NCBI GenBank assembly: GCA_030041375.1
Contig: JASHOA010000033.1
Coordinates: 1-64,000, forward strand
Length of the DNA: 64,000 bases
Direction of reading: 5' to 3'
Origin: Acetobacteraceae bacterium
Lineage (GTDB): Bacteria > Pseudomonadota > Alphaproteobacteria > Acetobacterales > Acetobacteraceae
A program made the translations under genes and the position numbers. Within the stretch, counting starts at the first letter, position 1. The number at the start of each line of letters is the position of its first letter. Under the pieces are notes generated by a model. The model worked only from the letters and a program-made list of their open reading frames with translations. It did not search any database and had not been told where the DNA came from. Of the stretch, positions 35,634 to 44,913 are shown piece by piece.

Positions 35634-36497
35634 ATGGAGCATCGAGGCCGCATGCCTGAGCCGCCGGACGCGGCAGAGCGGCGCCGAGCACCCACCGTCG
35701 TGGTCTATTCGGTCGATCGATTGCCGCCCTTCGATGCCGCGTTCTACGAGCGTGCACGCTCCGGGATGACGAAAATCTCCGAGCTGACTGTGCCGCCACG
35801 CGAAGGCAAGGCGTTCAGCGTGCCGGCCGGGCATTTCTTCCGCATTGTCAGCATCGAGGGTCCGCAGGTCGGCGATCTCAATCTCTGGAACGCCGCCGAT
35901 CTTTCCGAGCGCTTTTTCAGTGGCAAGACCCGCGCCATGCACGCGACCCACCTCAGCACCGGGGATCGTCTCTGGAGTACTTTGCCGAGCTTTCGCCCCA
36001 TGGCCACGATTACCCACGACACGCTCGACTGGTATGGGTGGGACGAGGACGGGGGCGGCGTGCACGACGTGATCGGGACCCGCTGCGACCCCTACACCAA
36101 CCTGCTGCTGAAGGACGTCGAATACCATCATTGCTGTCATTCCAACCTCACCCGCGCGCTGGCCACAGAGCGCAACATGCCGCTCACAGAGGCCGAGCAA
36201 CATATCCACGACGTGATGAACGTCTTCATGTGCACGGGCTTCACGCGCGATACGCACCAGTACTTCATGAAGGCGAGCCCGGTGCGGCCTGGCGATTTCA
36301 TCGAGTTCTTTGCCGAGATCGATCTCCTCTCGGCACTCTCCGCCTGCCCGGGCGGCGATTGCAGCGGCAGCCACTCGGACGATCGGGCGAAGTGCTTTCC
36401 CTTGAAAGTGGAGATTTTCCGCCCGCAGGAAGGCCGGCTGGCAGGCTGGCGCTCACCACCTCCCAGCGGATATTCGCGAACCCACGGAACTCGGTGA
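35634..36497 (+). CDS. DUF1989 / urea carboxylase-associated family protein
   Basis: 287 residues from ATG 35634, which has a GGAGG ribosome site (about 35619-35624); a longer frame begins upstream but lacks one. Family motifs seen: GHFFRIVSIEGPQVGDLNLWNA, RPMATITHDTLDWYG, NVFMCTGFTRDTHQYFMKASPVRPGDFIEFFAEIDLL and ACPGGDCSG, with several Cys/His residues that may bind a metal. Relatives are encoded next to urea carboxylase and were later tied to guanidine metabolism, but no carboxylase is nearby here. It is surrounded by amine-catabolic genes. Confidence 0.82.
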   Translation: MEHRGRMPEPPDAAERRRAPTVVVYSVDRLPPFDAAFYERARSGMTKISELTVPPREGKAFSVPAGHFFRIVSIEGPQVGDLNLWNAADLSERFFSGKTRAMHATHLSTGDRLWSTLPSFRPMATITHDTLDWYGWDEDGGGVHDVIGTRCDPYTNLLLKDVEYHHCCHSNLTRALATERNMPLTEAEQHIHDVMNVFMCTGFTRDTHQYFMKASPVRPGDFIEFFAEIDLLSALSACPGGDCSGSHSDDRAKCFPLKVEIFRPQEGRLAGWRSPPPSGYSRTHGTR

Positions 36498-36507
36498 GGC
36501 GGGCCGC

Positions 36508-37752
36508 TCAGCGCTCCGACGGGCGGACGGCAGCATCGGTTCCGCCTTTCAGGTAGCGCGCCTCCGCTGCGAGCAGGATCAAGGTCGCGAGCGAGGCCGA
36601 GGCGAACGCGTAGAAATAGGGCGCCGAGCGGCTGAACGAAAACAGAATGCCCATGACGAGATTGGACAGGAACTGTCCGATGCTTCTCGAGACGGTGAGG
36701 AATCCCATTCCGCGCGAAAGCCTTGTCGAACCGACGAGCGAGGAGATGAGCGTCGGCTCGAGTGTCTCCACCCCGCCCATGCCGAGCCCGAGCAAGGCGA
36801 TGAACAGATAGAAGGCGATCGCGTGCATGTGCAGCAATTCGCTGAGTCCGATCAGCCCCGAGCCGAGAGCGGATGGGAGGTATCCGAGCAGCCATAATGA
36901 ACGGAGTGGCGAGGCCTGCGAGGTACCGATCGCATAGCCGCTTGCCGCCGAGACGCCGAGATAGACGACATAGGTCAAAACGCCGAGCGCGTATCCGTAG
37001 GTCGTGGCGTGACGGCCTGCCGCGGTCAGGATCGGAAAGCCGAGATTGTAGAAGCTGAAGCCGTAGAAGGTCGCCGATGCCAGCAGCATGACCAGGAGCA
37101 CGCGTTGATCCGCGAGCGGGCGCGGCTGTGCCGAGCCCGCTGCCTTGAGCGGGGTTGTCTCTTCGTAGAGCGTCGTGCGCTGCACGCAGAAAAGCAGCCC
37201 GGTCGAGACGATGAGCGAAGGAACGGCCCAGAGCATGACGATTTCGATCCTGACCCCGAGCGAGATCAGGAGCAGCGCCACGAGTGCCGATATCATTCCC
37301 CCGGCGATATCGAGCGCATGCAGGAAGCCGAACGCCATGCCACGCTCCGGAGGCCTCGTGACCTGCACCAGAAGCGCCTGCCTGACGGGGGTCCGGAAGT
37401 AGCGCGCCCACCAGCCGAGCACGAACAGCAGTCCGGAAAGCCACAACGCATGGGCCAGTCCGGAGAGCGCCATCAGCGGTATGAACGTATTACCGGCAAT
37501 GGCGATGGTTTTGCGGTTCACCCGGTCCCCGATGAGACCGCCGACGTACCCCACCCCCGCCCCGCCACCGAAAGCGATGGCAGTGATGATGCCGTACCAG
37601 TAGACCGCCGCGTGCAGGCGGAACACGATATAAAGCGGGAAGAGAGCGGTCACTCCCTGATAGCCGAGATCCGCAAAAAACGCCGAGAAGCACAGGAGAA
37701 GCGCATCCGGCGTCAGGCGGCCGGAAGGGACGAGCCGGCTCCATGGGTTCAT
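36508..37752 (-). CDS. Major facilitator superfamily transporter
   Basis: 414 residues from ATG 37752, which has a GGGAG site upstream; GTG 37773 is the longer alternative. Twelve hydrophobic spans in two six-helix halves, with an MFS loop-2/3-like GYVGGLIGDRVNRKTIAI and a central cytoplasmic loop (about 190-215). The gene converges on the DUF1989 gene 10 bases away and precedes no recognisable efflux partner. Substrate not predictable. Confidence 0.87.
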   Translation of the reverse strand: MNPWSRLVPSGRLTPDALLLCFSAFFADLGYQGVTALFPLYIVFRLHAAVYWYGIITAIAFGGGAGVGYVGGLIGDRVNRKTIAIAGNTFIPLMALSGLAHALWLSGLLFVLGWWARYFRTPVRQALLVQVTRPPERGMAFGFLHALDIAGGMISALVALLLISLGVRIEIVMLWAVPSLIVSTGLLFCVQRTTLYEETTPLKAAGSAQPRPLADQRVLLVMLLASATFYGFSFYNLGFPILTAAGRHATTYGYALGVLTYVVYLGVSAASGYAIGTSQASPLRSLWLLGYLPSALGSGLIGLSELLHMHAIAFYLFIALLGLGMGGVETLEPTLISSLVGSTRLSRGMGFLTVSRSIGQFLSNLVMGILFSFSRSAPYFYAFASASLATLILLAAEARYLKGGTDAAVRPSER

Positions 37753-37804
37753 CTTTGTCCGCTCCCGCGACACATGGGGATCAGATTCGCCCGCTGCGGA
37801 TGCA

Positions 37805-39322
37805 CTAGCTCAGCGGCGGCAATGTGGCGATCTTCGCGCACCATTCTCTTGGTCCGTCGCGGTGCACGGAATTTCCCAGGGAATCGACTGCCACCGTCAC
37901 CGGCATGTCCTTGACTTCGAATTCGTGGATCGCCTCCATGCCGAGATCGGAGAATGCCACGACGCGCGCGTTCGTGATCGCCTTTGCAACGAGATAGGCC
38001 GCGCCGCCAACCGCAATGAGATAGACCGCACGATTGTCCCTGATCGCTTCGATCGCCTCCGGGCCGCGCTCGGCCTTGCCGATCATGCCGATCACGCCCG
38101 CCTGCTCCAGCATCAGGCGAGTGAACTTGTCCATCCGCTTCGCGGTCGTCGGCCCGGCCGGGCCGACGATTTCGCCGGGTGCCGTCGGCACCGGACCCAC
38201 GTAGTACAGAAAGCGGTTGGTGAAATCGACCGGCAACTTCTCCCCGCGCGCCAGCATCTCCGCAAGGCGCTGGTGGGCGGCGTCCCGCCCGGTCAACATC
38301 CGGCCGTTCAGCAGCAGCATCTCTCCTGCCCGCCAACCGGCAAGCTCTCTCCGCGTCATTCCGTCGAGGAAGACCCGACGAGTGACGGAGGACGCACCGG
38401 GAAAAATCTCCGGCCAGTCGGACAGATCCGGCACCGGTAAATGTGCGGGTCCCCGCCCGTCCAGCACGAATCCCACATGGCGGGTTGCCGCGCAGTTCGG
38501 CACGATCGCCACCGGCAAGAGCGCGGCGTGCGTCGGGTAGTCGCGAATCTTCACATCCAGCACAGTGGTCAGCCCACCCAACCCCTGGGCGCCGATGCCG
38601 AGCGCATTCACCTTCTCGTAAAGTTCGAGCCGCAACTCCTCGAGCCTGTTCCGCGCTCCCCGGGCCGCCAGCGCCTGGATATCGACGGGCTCGGTCAGCG
38701 CCTCTTCCGCCAGTTCCATCGCCTTCGCCGGCGTTCCGCCGATGCCGATGCCGAGAATTCCCGGCGGGCACCAACCCGCACCCATCCCCGGCACCGTTCG
38801 TAACACCCAGTCCGGAATTGAATCGGAAGGGTTCAGCATCGCGTAGCGCACCTTCGCTTCGCCCCCGCCTCCTCTTGCCAGCACATAGACGCCGAGTTTA
38901 TCGCCCGGCACCACCCGCGCATGAATGACGGCCGGCGCATTGTCCCCGGTGTTCCGCCGCGCACCGGCCGGCTCGCTGACCATCGAGGCCCGGAGAGGAT
39001 TCTTTTCCGCCTGCCAGGCGCGGCGCACGGCTTCGTTCACCATCTCCTCGGGCCCCATCGTTGCCGCGGCCCAGCGCACATCCATGCCGATTTCCAGAAA
39101 TACCGTCACCATTCCGGTATCCTGGCAGATCGGTCGATGCCCGAGTGCGGTCATCCGTGCATTGCGCAAAATCTGCCCGATCGCATCCTTCGCCGCCGGC
39201 GATTCTTCCCGCTCCCACGCCTTCGCCATGGCGCGAATGAAATCGGGAGGATGATAGTACGAGATATATTGCAGGGCGTCGGCAACGCTCGCGATGAAGT
39301 CTTCCTGGCGTATGGAACTCAT
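37805..39322 (-). CDS. Class I fumarate hydratase
   Basis: 505 residues: a fused two-domain iron-sulfur hydro-lyase (fumarase/L(+)-tartrate dehydratase alpha and beta types in one chain). Cluster cysteines appear in ICQDTGM (about 62-68), PNCAATRHVGF and the GWCPPGILGIGIGGT region. The C-terminal domain carries VGPAGPTTAKRMDKFT. It interconverts fumarate and malate through an oxygen-labile [4Fe-4S] cluster. Tartrate dehydratase activity cannot be excluded. It lies 52 bases after the MFS start, in the same orientation as poxB. Confidence 0.9.
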   Translation of the reverse strand: MSSIRQEDFIASVADALQYISYYHPPDFIRAMAKAWEREESPAAKDAIGQILRNARMTALGHRPICQDTGMVTVFLEIGMDVRWAAATMGPEEMVNEAVRRAWQAEKNPLRASMVSEPAGARRNTGDNAPAVIHARVVPGDKLGVYVLARGGGGEAKVRYAMLNPSDSIPDWVLRTVPGMGAGWCPPGILGIGIGGTPAKAMELAEEALTEPVDIQALAARGARNRLEELRLELYEKVNALGIGAQGLGGLTTVLDVKIRDYPTHAALLPVAIVPNCAATRHVGFVLDGRGPAHLPVPDLSDWPEIFPGASSVTRRVFLDGMTRRELAGWRAGEMLLLNGRMLTGRDAAHQRLAEMLARGEKLPVDFTNRFLYYVGPVPTAPGEIVGPAGPTTAKRMDKFTRLMLEQAGVIGMIGKAERGPEAIEAIRDNRAVYLIAVGGAAYLVAKAITNARVVAFSDLGMEAIHEFEVKDMPVTVAVDSLGNSVHRDGPREWCAKIATLPPLS

Positions 39323-39332
39323 CGCGCGCCTT

Positions 39333-41060
39333 TCAGAGCCTGAGATTGGTCCGTGCCAGTTCCAGAACTTCGTCCCCGCGCCCGCTGATGATGGCCTTCA
39401 GCATGAAGAGAGAAAATCCCTTCGCCTGTTCGAGCGCGATCTTGGGCGGCAGCGCCAGCTCCTGCTTGGCGGTGAGCACGTCGACGAGCGCCGGTCCGTC
39501 ATGTGCGAACGCCTTTTCGAGCGCGGGCTCAACCTCTTCCGGCCGCTCCGCCCTCAGCCCCAATACACCCACGGCATTCGCCATCGCGGCGAAATCGGGA
39601 TTCTTCAGATCCGTCGCCATGTCGAGATATCCCGCCACCTTCATCTCCATCGCCACGAATCCGAGCGAGCCATTGTCGAAGACCATGACCTTCACCGGCA
39701 GCCCGAGCTGCACCAGCGAGAGGAAATCCCCCATCAGCATGGAAAACCCGCCGTCGCCGCAGAGCGCGACGACCTGGCGCTTCGGCATCGCCGCCTGGGC
39801 ACCGATCGCCTGCGCCATCGCGCTCGCCATCGAGCCGTGATTGAAAGAGCCGAGCAGCCGGCGCCTGCCGTTCATCGCCAGATAGCGCGCGGCCCAAACG
39901 GTCGGCGTGCCGACGTCCGCGGTGAAGATCGCGTCCTCCGACGCACGCTCGCTGATCAGCCGGGCGAGATACTGCGGATGGATGCGCCTGTCTCCCGGCT
40001 TCGGCAGTGCCAGCTCGTCGAGGTCCGCCCGCGCCCCGGCATAGTGCCTGCGCGCCGCTTCCAGGAAACGCCGATCCTTGCCGCCGGCGAGCCTCGGCAT
40101 CAGCGCCCTGACCGTTGCCCGCACATCCCCGAGAAGCGCGAGATCGCAATGCACGCGCCTCCCCAGAGCCTCCGCGCGAAGATCGATCTGCGCCACCTTC
40201 GCTTCGCCGGGATAAAAATGACGGTACGGAAAATCCGTGCCCAGCATCAGGAGGGTCTCGCAGTTGGTCATCGCGTGGTAGCCGGAGCTGAAGCCGATCA
40301 GTCCGGTCATCCCGACATCGAACGGATTGTCCCACTCCACATGCTCCTTGCCGCGCAGCGCGTGCACCACGGGCGCCCCGAGCGCGTCGGCGAGCGCCAC
40401 CACCTCGTCATGCGCGCCTGCGCACCCCGCGCCACACAACATGGTGGTCGTTGTCGAGCTGTTGAGCAGGCCAGCCAGCCGATCCAGCTCGCGCTCCTCC
40501 GGCACGATTTGCGCCGCTGCCAGCACCGTCCAGCCCGGCCGTGCGCCTGCGGGTGCGGGTTCCAGCGCGACGTCGCCCGGCAGCACGATCACCGAGACGC
40601 CGCGCCTGAGGATCGCGCGCGTCATCGCCGTGCGCAGCACGCCGGGCATCTGCGCGGGGTTCGCAACCAGCTCGACGTAATGGCTGCACTCGCGAAAAAC
40701 CTCCTGCGGATGCGTTTCCTGGAAGTAGGAGCGCCCGATTTCGGACGAAGGGATGTGCGCGGCGATCGCCAGCACGGGCACCTGGCTTCGCTGGCAGTCG
40801 TAGAGGCCGTTGATCAGGTGGAGGTTGCCCGGCCCGCAGCTTCCCGCACACACCGCGAGCCGGCCGGTCACGGCGGCCTCGGCGCCGGCGGCGAAGGCCG
40901 CCACCTCCTCATGGCGGACGGGCATCCATTCGATCCGGCCGAGCCGACGGAGGCTGTCGTTCAGCCCGTTCAGGCTGTCTCCGGTGACGCCCCAGATCCG
41001 CCTGACCCCCGCACTCGCCAGCGCCGCGGCCAGGAAGTCGGCAACCGTCGCCCCTGCCAT
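39333..41060 (-). CDS. poxB: Pyruvate dehydrogenase (quinone), PoxB type
   Basis: 575 residues with the three-domain thiamine diphosphate fold. Glu51 in [12 protein letters not shown] activates the cofactor; the metal/ThDP motif [12 protein letters not shown]...N lies near 425-455. The C-terminal tail (about 540-575: [27 protein letters not shown]) resembles the PoxB membrane-binding segment that docks the enzyme to quinones. It oxidises pyruvate to acetate and CO2, feeding electrons into the respiratory chain. Ten bases downstream lies the fumarase gene. Confidence 0.9.
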   Translation of the reverse strand: MAGATVADFLAAALASAGVRRIWGVTGDSLNGLNDSLRRLGRIEWMPVRHEEVAAFAAGAEAAVTGRLAVCAGSCGPGNLHLINGLYDCQRSQVPVLAIAAHIPSSEIGRSYFQETHPQEVFRECSHYVELVANPAQMPGVLRTAMTRAILRRGVSVIVLPGDVALEPAPAGARPGWTVLAAAQIVPEERELDRLAGLLNSSTTTTMLCGAGCAGAHDEVVALADALGAPVVHALRGKEHVEWDNPFDVGMTGLIGFSSGYHAMTNCETLLMLGTDFPYRHFYPGEAKVAQIDLRAEALGRRVHCDLALLGDVRATVRALMPRLAGGKDRRFLEAARRHYAGARADLDELALPKPGDRRIHPQYLARLISERASEDAIFTADVGTPTVWAARYLAMNGRRRLLGSFNHGSMASAMAQAIGAQAAMPKRQVVALCGDGGFSMLMGDFLSLVQLGLPVKVMVFDNGSLGFVAMEMKVAGYLDMATDLKNPDFAAMANAVGVLGLRAERPEEVEPALEKAFAHDGPALVDVLTAKQELALPPKIALEQAKGFSLFMLKAIISGRGDEVLELARTNLRL

Positions 41061-41136
41061 CGCACGCCCCGCCGGATTGCTGTTGCAGCGCGCACGATGG
41101 CAGACATCTCCTTGTGTTCCAAGCGCGCGGCAACCC

Positions 41137-42342
41137 TCAGGGGTGGGCGGCAGTGCCGCCGCGGTTCCAGCCGCGGGCGCCCTCGCCGAGGATTTCCCGG
41201 CCCACCGCCGTCACCGCCACCGTGTCCTCCAGCTTGATGAAGCCGCGCCTCGGATGCGAGAGCGTGGTTTCGACCGAGAGCACCATTCCCGGCTCGAGGG
41301 GCCGCTCCGCGTCCTTCGCCGGATAGGACATCAGCCCGCCGGTCGGCAGGCGTGGCGCCTCATGGCTGATGATGCCCATGCCGTGCGCCATGAAGTGCAT
41401 GTGGTTGTGTTCCGGCAACGAGGCGAGCGCGCGCGATGCGGCGGCGAAGAGCTCTCCGCCCGGCCGGCCCGGCTCGATCATCCGGAACACCTTCTGCTGC
41501 ACGTCCTCCACCTTGCCGAGGAGTTCTTCGAGTTCGCCGTCCGGCTCGCCGAGCACCGCCATGCGCGCCAGGTCGCCGATATAGCCCTGGTAGTTGCCGC
41601 CGGAATCGAGCGAAAGGGGCTCGCCCATCTCCCATTTCTGTTCCGAGGGCGCGCGGTTGAGGCTCGAGCCCGCGGTGATCAGGCAATACTCGAAATCGAG
41701 CCCGCGGCTTGCCTCCTCGCGTTTCAGATCCTCGGCGATCTCGCGCTTGGTCGAACCGGGTCCGTGCCGCGCGATGACCGCCAGCATCGAGGCAATGATC
41801 CGCTCCGAAGCCTCGCGCAGCCTGGCCAGCTCCTCCGGTCCCTTGATCGCGCGCAGCCGCTCCAGCACCACCAGGGCCTCGCCGATCCGTGCCTGCGGCA
41901 GGCCGGCACGGAGCGCCTCCGCCGCATCCATCGGCAGGAAGGACCGCTCGACCCCGATCCTTCCGCCGGCAAGACCGAGTTTCCGCAGCTCTTCGATGGC
42001 AAGCTCCATCGCATCGACGCTGCCGGAGGAAGCGGCGCGCATCTCCGGCACCCAGAAGCTTCCGACCTCGATCTGGTAGCGCTCCAGATGATGCCCGATA
42101 TAGGCGGCCTTTTCAGGCGCGCCCTTGGGATAGACGAGCACCGGCAGATAGCGGCTGATGCCGAGCGCATCCATGAAGCTGAAAAACTGCGCACGGTGCC
42201 CGCCGAGGAGGTACTGCACATTGTGCTTGGACGTCACCAGCAGAACGTCGAGCCCCGCCTCCTCCATCAGCCGGTCGAGTTTTTCGCCACTGAATGGCAT
42301 TTCGGTCCGAACACTCCGCTTCATTGCCACATCGTCCGGCAT
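41137..42342 (-). CDS. M24 family metallopeptidase (Xaa-Pro peptidase-like)
   Basis: 401 residues from ATG 42342, which has AGGGAGA eight bases upstream; the upstream GTG (42360) would place that ribosome site inside the gene. N-terminal creatinase/prolidase domain (about 10-160) and C-terminal pita-bread domain. Metal ligands are seen in [19 protein letters not shown] (two Asp), [13 protein letters not shown] (His), VLSVETTL (Glu) and KLEDTVAV (Glu). Such enzymes cleave Xaa-Pro bonds or hydrolyse creatine/ectoine-type amides; a catabolic amidohydrolase role is also possible. Confidence 0.88.
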   Translation of the reverse strand: MPDDVAMKRSVRTEMPFSGEKLDRLMEEAGLDVLLVTSKHNVQYLLGGHRAQFFSFMDALGISRYLPVLVYPKGAPEKAAYIGHHLERYQIEVGSFWVPEMRAASSGSVDAMELAIEELRKLGLAGGRIGVERSFLPMDAAEALRAGLPQARIGEALVVLERLRAIKGPEELARLREASERIIASMLAVIARHGPGSTKREIAEDLKREEASRGLDFEYCLITAGSSLNRAPSEQKWEMGEPLSLDSGGNYQGYIGDLARMAVLGEPDGELEELLGKVEDVQQKVFRMIEPGRPGGELFAAASRALASLPEHNHMHFMAHGMGIISHEAPRLPTGGLMSYPAKDAERPLEPGMVLSVETTLSHPRRGFIKLEDTVAVTAVGREILGEGARGWNRGGTAAHP

Positions 42343-42441
42343 GGCACGATCTCCCTTCACCTGTGGACGCCGTTATCCGACCACCCGCGCCCGCCGGCAA
42401 TCCCCGCGGCCCACCGGGCAGCCGCCGCGCCGCGCGCCCGG

Positions 42442-43398
42442 TCAGTGGCCACCGAATGCGCCCAGGAGCTGCTCCCAGGCATTGAGCGAGCGGGCCGCCT
42501 GTTCTGCACTGTTCTTTGCAGATTCGATGAGGCGGCCGAGATAACCGTGGCCGGGTGGCATTCCGACCTGGCGGAGGAATGTCTCGAGCTCGCCCGGCTC
42601 GATGAAGCCGTCTCCGTCATAATCGATGTTGGACATCACGATCTGGGCAAAAATCGGCCCGACGACAGCGGCTCCAAGTTCGGCACCCGTGACCTGCTCC
42701 AGGGTGAACTCCGCGTGCGACATGCTGGTTCCCGGAACCGTCTTGCCGAGCAGGATACCGAGCTTCGATGCCCTGCGGAAGAAGCTAACGAGTTCGGCCG
42801 AAGAGACCTTGCCGTCATGATTGAGATCCAGGACCGAGACGACGGCATCCGCGCAGGCGTGCGCATCCGTGTTGCAGGCGTTCTGAACTGTCGAAATCGA
42901 GTCGAGGATGCCTGTGAGATCCGAAAGATAGTCCGATACGAGCGGCCATGGCTTTCCTGCAATCTCCGGATTGTCGCACCTGATCTCGGAGATTTTGGGC
43001 ACATTCACCGCGCCGGGAGGGGAGACGAACGAGCCCACGATCCGCGATCCCGAGGGGGTCAGCTTGAATGTCGCCGGAACGAACGCGCGTTTGACCGGGT
43101 CTTCCCAATAGGACGAAACGATCATCGATCCGTCCGGTTCGATCTGAAGCACCGAAAATAATGACGAATCCGCCTCTATCGTCTCCGAATCCGCCTGCTC
43201 TTCGATCCCGATGGACCAGCCGTCGCCACGGAAGAAATAGGAGGTGACGTCGCTGCAGGATTCCCCGACATACCACGCACCCTGAAGGGCGGCAGGAACG
43301 GAGAGGCCCGGCGGCGCATCGGCAGCGATCCCCGGGCCGATACGACAGACACCAATCAGGGCGGCCAAAGCCGCAGAGAACGTTATCCGGCGCACCAT
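42442..43398 (-). CDS. Secreted EF-hand protein of unknown function
   Basis: 318 residues. A signal peptide (1-26, cleaved after GIAA) is followed by a beta-rich N-terminal part (about 30-125: ALQGAWYVGESCSDVTSYFFRGDGW). Two canonical EF-hand calcium loops come next: DLNHDGKVSSAE (191-202) and DYDGDGFIEPGE (259-270). Exported and probably calcium-binding in the periplasm or outside. An element A copy lies 22 bases upstream of its start codon. I do not recognise a named family. Confidence 0.75.
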   Translation of the reverse strand: MVRRITFSAALAALIGVCRIGPGIAADAPPGLSVPAALQGAWYVGESCSDVTSYFFRGDGWSIGIEEQADSETIEADSSLFSVLQIEPDGSMIVSSYWEDPVKRAFVPATFKLTPSGSRIVGSFVSPPGAVNVPKISEIRCDNPEIAGKPWPLVSDYLSDLTGILDSISTVQNACNTDAHACADAVVSVLDLNHDGKVSSAELVSFFRRASKLGILLGKTVPGTSMSHAEFTLEQVTGAELGAAVVGPIFAQIVMSNIDYDGDGFIEPGELETFLRQVGMPPGHGYLGRLIESAKNSAEQAARSLNAWEQLLGAFGGH

Positions 43399-43420
43399 TC
43401 CTTCCTCCCGGGACCGTGCA

Positions 43421-43528
43421 CTAGAGCAGATCGCGATCAGACGGAATTGGCTGATCGCGTGAAGATGCTCGCCAAAACAAAGAGCTGGAGCAGTTACCGT
43501 GAGCCATGGCGAACGGAAAGTGCTCTAG
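43421..43528 (+). repeat. Dispersed element A, copy 3 (108 bp)
   Basis: Complete copy, CTAGAGCA ... TGCTCTAG, with perfect 8-bp terminal inverted repeats and the CGCGATCAG/CTGATCGCG internal pair. It lies 23 bases upstream of the EF-hand gene start and about 80 bases beyond the end of the Ni/Co permease gene, so it sits between two co-directional genes. Confidence 0.9.
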
Positions 43529-43611
43529 CCCGCCGGCATTCCGGATCGCACAAGGCCGCATCCGAACGACCTCGTGATGATCGGAGCACCGTGCCAGGCC
43601 ATGAGAGAGAA

Positions 43612-44670
43612 TCACCCGGTTTCGACGTCCAGCCTGTCGTAGCCGCGAAGCCGGTAGATGGCAGCGGAGATGATCCAGCTTGCAATGAAGATGCCGATGA
43701 TCAGATAGCCGATCATCCCGAAATGGTCGTTCAGCGTGCCGATGCCCTGCCAGAAGAGACCTTTCAGGCCAAGCCGGTCCTGGAGCAGGCCGAGCGCCTC
43801 GATCCCACCCACGGCCACAGCGACCACGACACACACGAACGTAATGGTCAGGTTGTAGTAGAGCTTGCGGATGGGTCTGCGGAAGGCCCAGCCATAAGCC
43901 CCCAGCATCAGGACGCCGTCGCTGGTATCGACCAGCGACATGCCGGCGGTGAACAGCGTCGGGAAGACCAGGATCGACCAGATCGGCATGCCCTGCGCCG
44001 CCCCCGCTGCGGATATGCCAAGCAAGGCGACCTCGGTCGCCGTGTCGAAGCCAAGGCCGAACAAAAAGCCGAGCGGGAACATGTGCCAGCTTTGCCGGAT
44101 CATGCGGAACAGCGGCCGGAACAGGCGCGCGAGCAGCCCACGTCCGGCCAGCAGAATGCTGAGATCCTCCTCCTGATACGGCGCGCCGGCCTTCACCCGG
44201 CGGAAGGTACGGTAGATGGTCGTCAGAATCACGATGTTCATCGCCGCGATCGCCAGCAGGAACAGCGCCGAGACGGACGTGCCGATGACGCCCCCGACAT
44301 TCTGAAATGCATGAAAGCGATCCTGGAACGCCGTGGCCGCGACGGCGATCGCAACTGCCGCAAGCACGACGATCGTGGAGTGGCCGAGCGAGAAGAAGAA
44401 GCCGACGGCGGCCGGCCGCTTGCCTTCCTGCACCAGCTTGCGGGTGACGTTGTCGATGGCGGCGATGTGGTCGGCATCGACGGCGTGACGCAGGCCGAAG
44501 CTGTAGGCGAGGAGGCAGGTGCCGAGCAGCACCGGACTGTGTCGGAACTCTGCCAGCGCCCACAGCCAGGCAGCGACATTGGCGGCGATCAGCACGGCAT
44601 AGATGCCGGCAATCTTGTTGCGCAGGTTGGCGGATCCGTCGTTGAAGACGCTGGAGAACGCTTGCCGCAT
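43612..44670 (-). CDS. Nickel/cobalt permease, NiCoT (HoxN/NixA) family
   Basis: 352 residues from ATG 44670 (GTG 44679 also possible). About eight spans. The four NiCoT signatures are present: RHAVDADHI with HX4DH (His65, Asp70, His71, counted from the GTG), GFFFSLGHSTIV, FLFGLGFDTATEVALLG and LFTAGMSLVDTSDG. High-affinity uptake of Ni2+ or Co2+ across the inner membrane. No urease, hydrogenase or cobalamin gene and no B12 riboswitch are adjacent, so the metal preference is open. Confidence 0.93.
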   Translation of the reverse strand: MRQAFSSVFNDGSANLRNKIAGIYAVLIAANVAAWLWALAEFRHSPVLLGTCLLAYSFGLRHAVDADHIAAIDNVTRKLVQEGKRPAAVGFFFSLGHSTIVVLAAVAIAVAATAFQDRFHAFQNVGGVIGTSVSALFLLAIAAMNIVILTTIYRTFRRVKAGAPYQEEDLSILLAGRGLLARLFRPLFRMIRQSWHMFPLGFLFGLGFDTATEVALLGISAAGAAQGMPIWSILVFPTLFTAGMSLVDTSDGVLMLGAYGWAFRRPIRKLYYNLTITFVCVVVAVAVGGIEALGLLQDRLGLKGLFWQGIGTLNDHFGMIGYLIIGIFIASWIISAAIYRLRGYDRLDVETG

Positions 44671-44800
44671 GGTCACCACCCCGACACCAATCGTGCATCA
44701 TCCTATTCAGGTTGAAGACCGTACGTCCACTGGCAGCGCGCGGGCCAAACGCGGAACGATAGCGGGGCGGAATGCACACCGCCTTTCCGCCCTGCGATCC

Positions 44801-44910
44801 GGAGCGTATTCAGCTTGACTGAACACGCTCTCTCTTGTCTGACCGAGCGGATTCACGCGCTTGCCTCTCCCCCTTGGGAATCGCGGAGCGATTCCAGTCA
44901 AGCACGCTCC
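44801..44910. repeat. Intergenic palindromic element with terminal inverted repeats
   Basis: The left end GGAGCGTATTCAGCTTGACTGAACACGCTC is itself a hairpin (arms of about 12 bp, one mismatch, loop CTTGA). The right end TTCCAGTCAAGCACGCTCC is an imperfect inverted match to the left end. The element fills most of the 243-base gap between the NiCoT and Fe-ADH genes and ends three bases before the Fe-ADH stop. Single copy in this window; probably another short mobile or REP-like element. Confidence 0.55.
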
Positions 44911-44913
44911 GCT

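Noticed and set aside
39294-41237. Long + strand open frame (647 codons)
   Set aside because: Antisense of poxB, which carries complete thiamine-enzyme motifs.
43447-43530. Short conserved peptide frame inside element A copies (KMLAKTKS...SSYREPWRTE)
   Set aside because: Conserved only because the DNA repeat is conserved; no ribosome site, and it runs into unrelated sequence after each copy.
44680-44800. Possible cobalamin riboswitch upstream of the NiCoT gene
   Set aside because: A GCCAGTGG on the transcribed strand resembles but does not match the B12-box core, and the other conserved blocks are missing.
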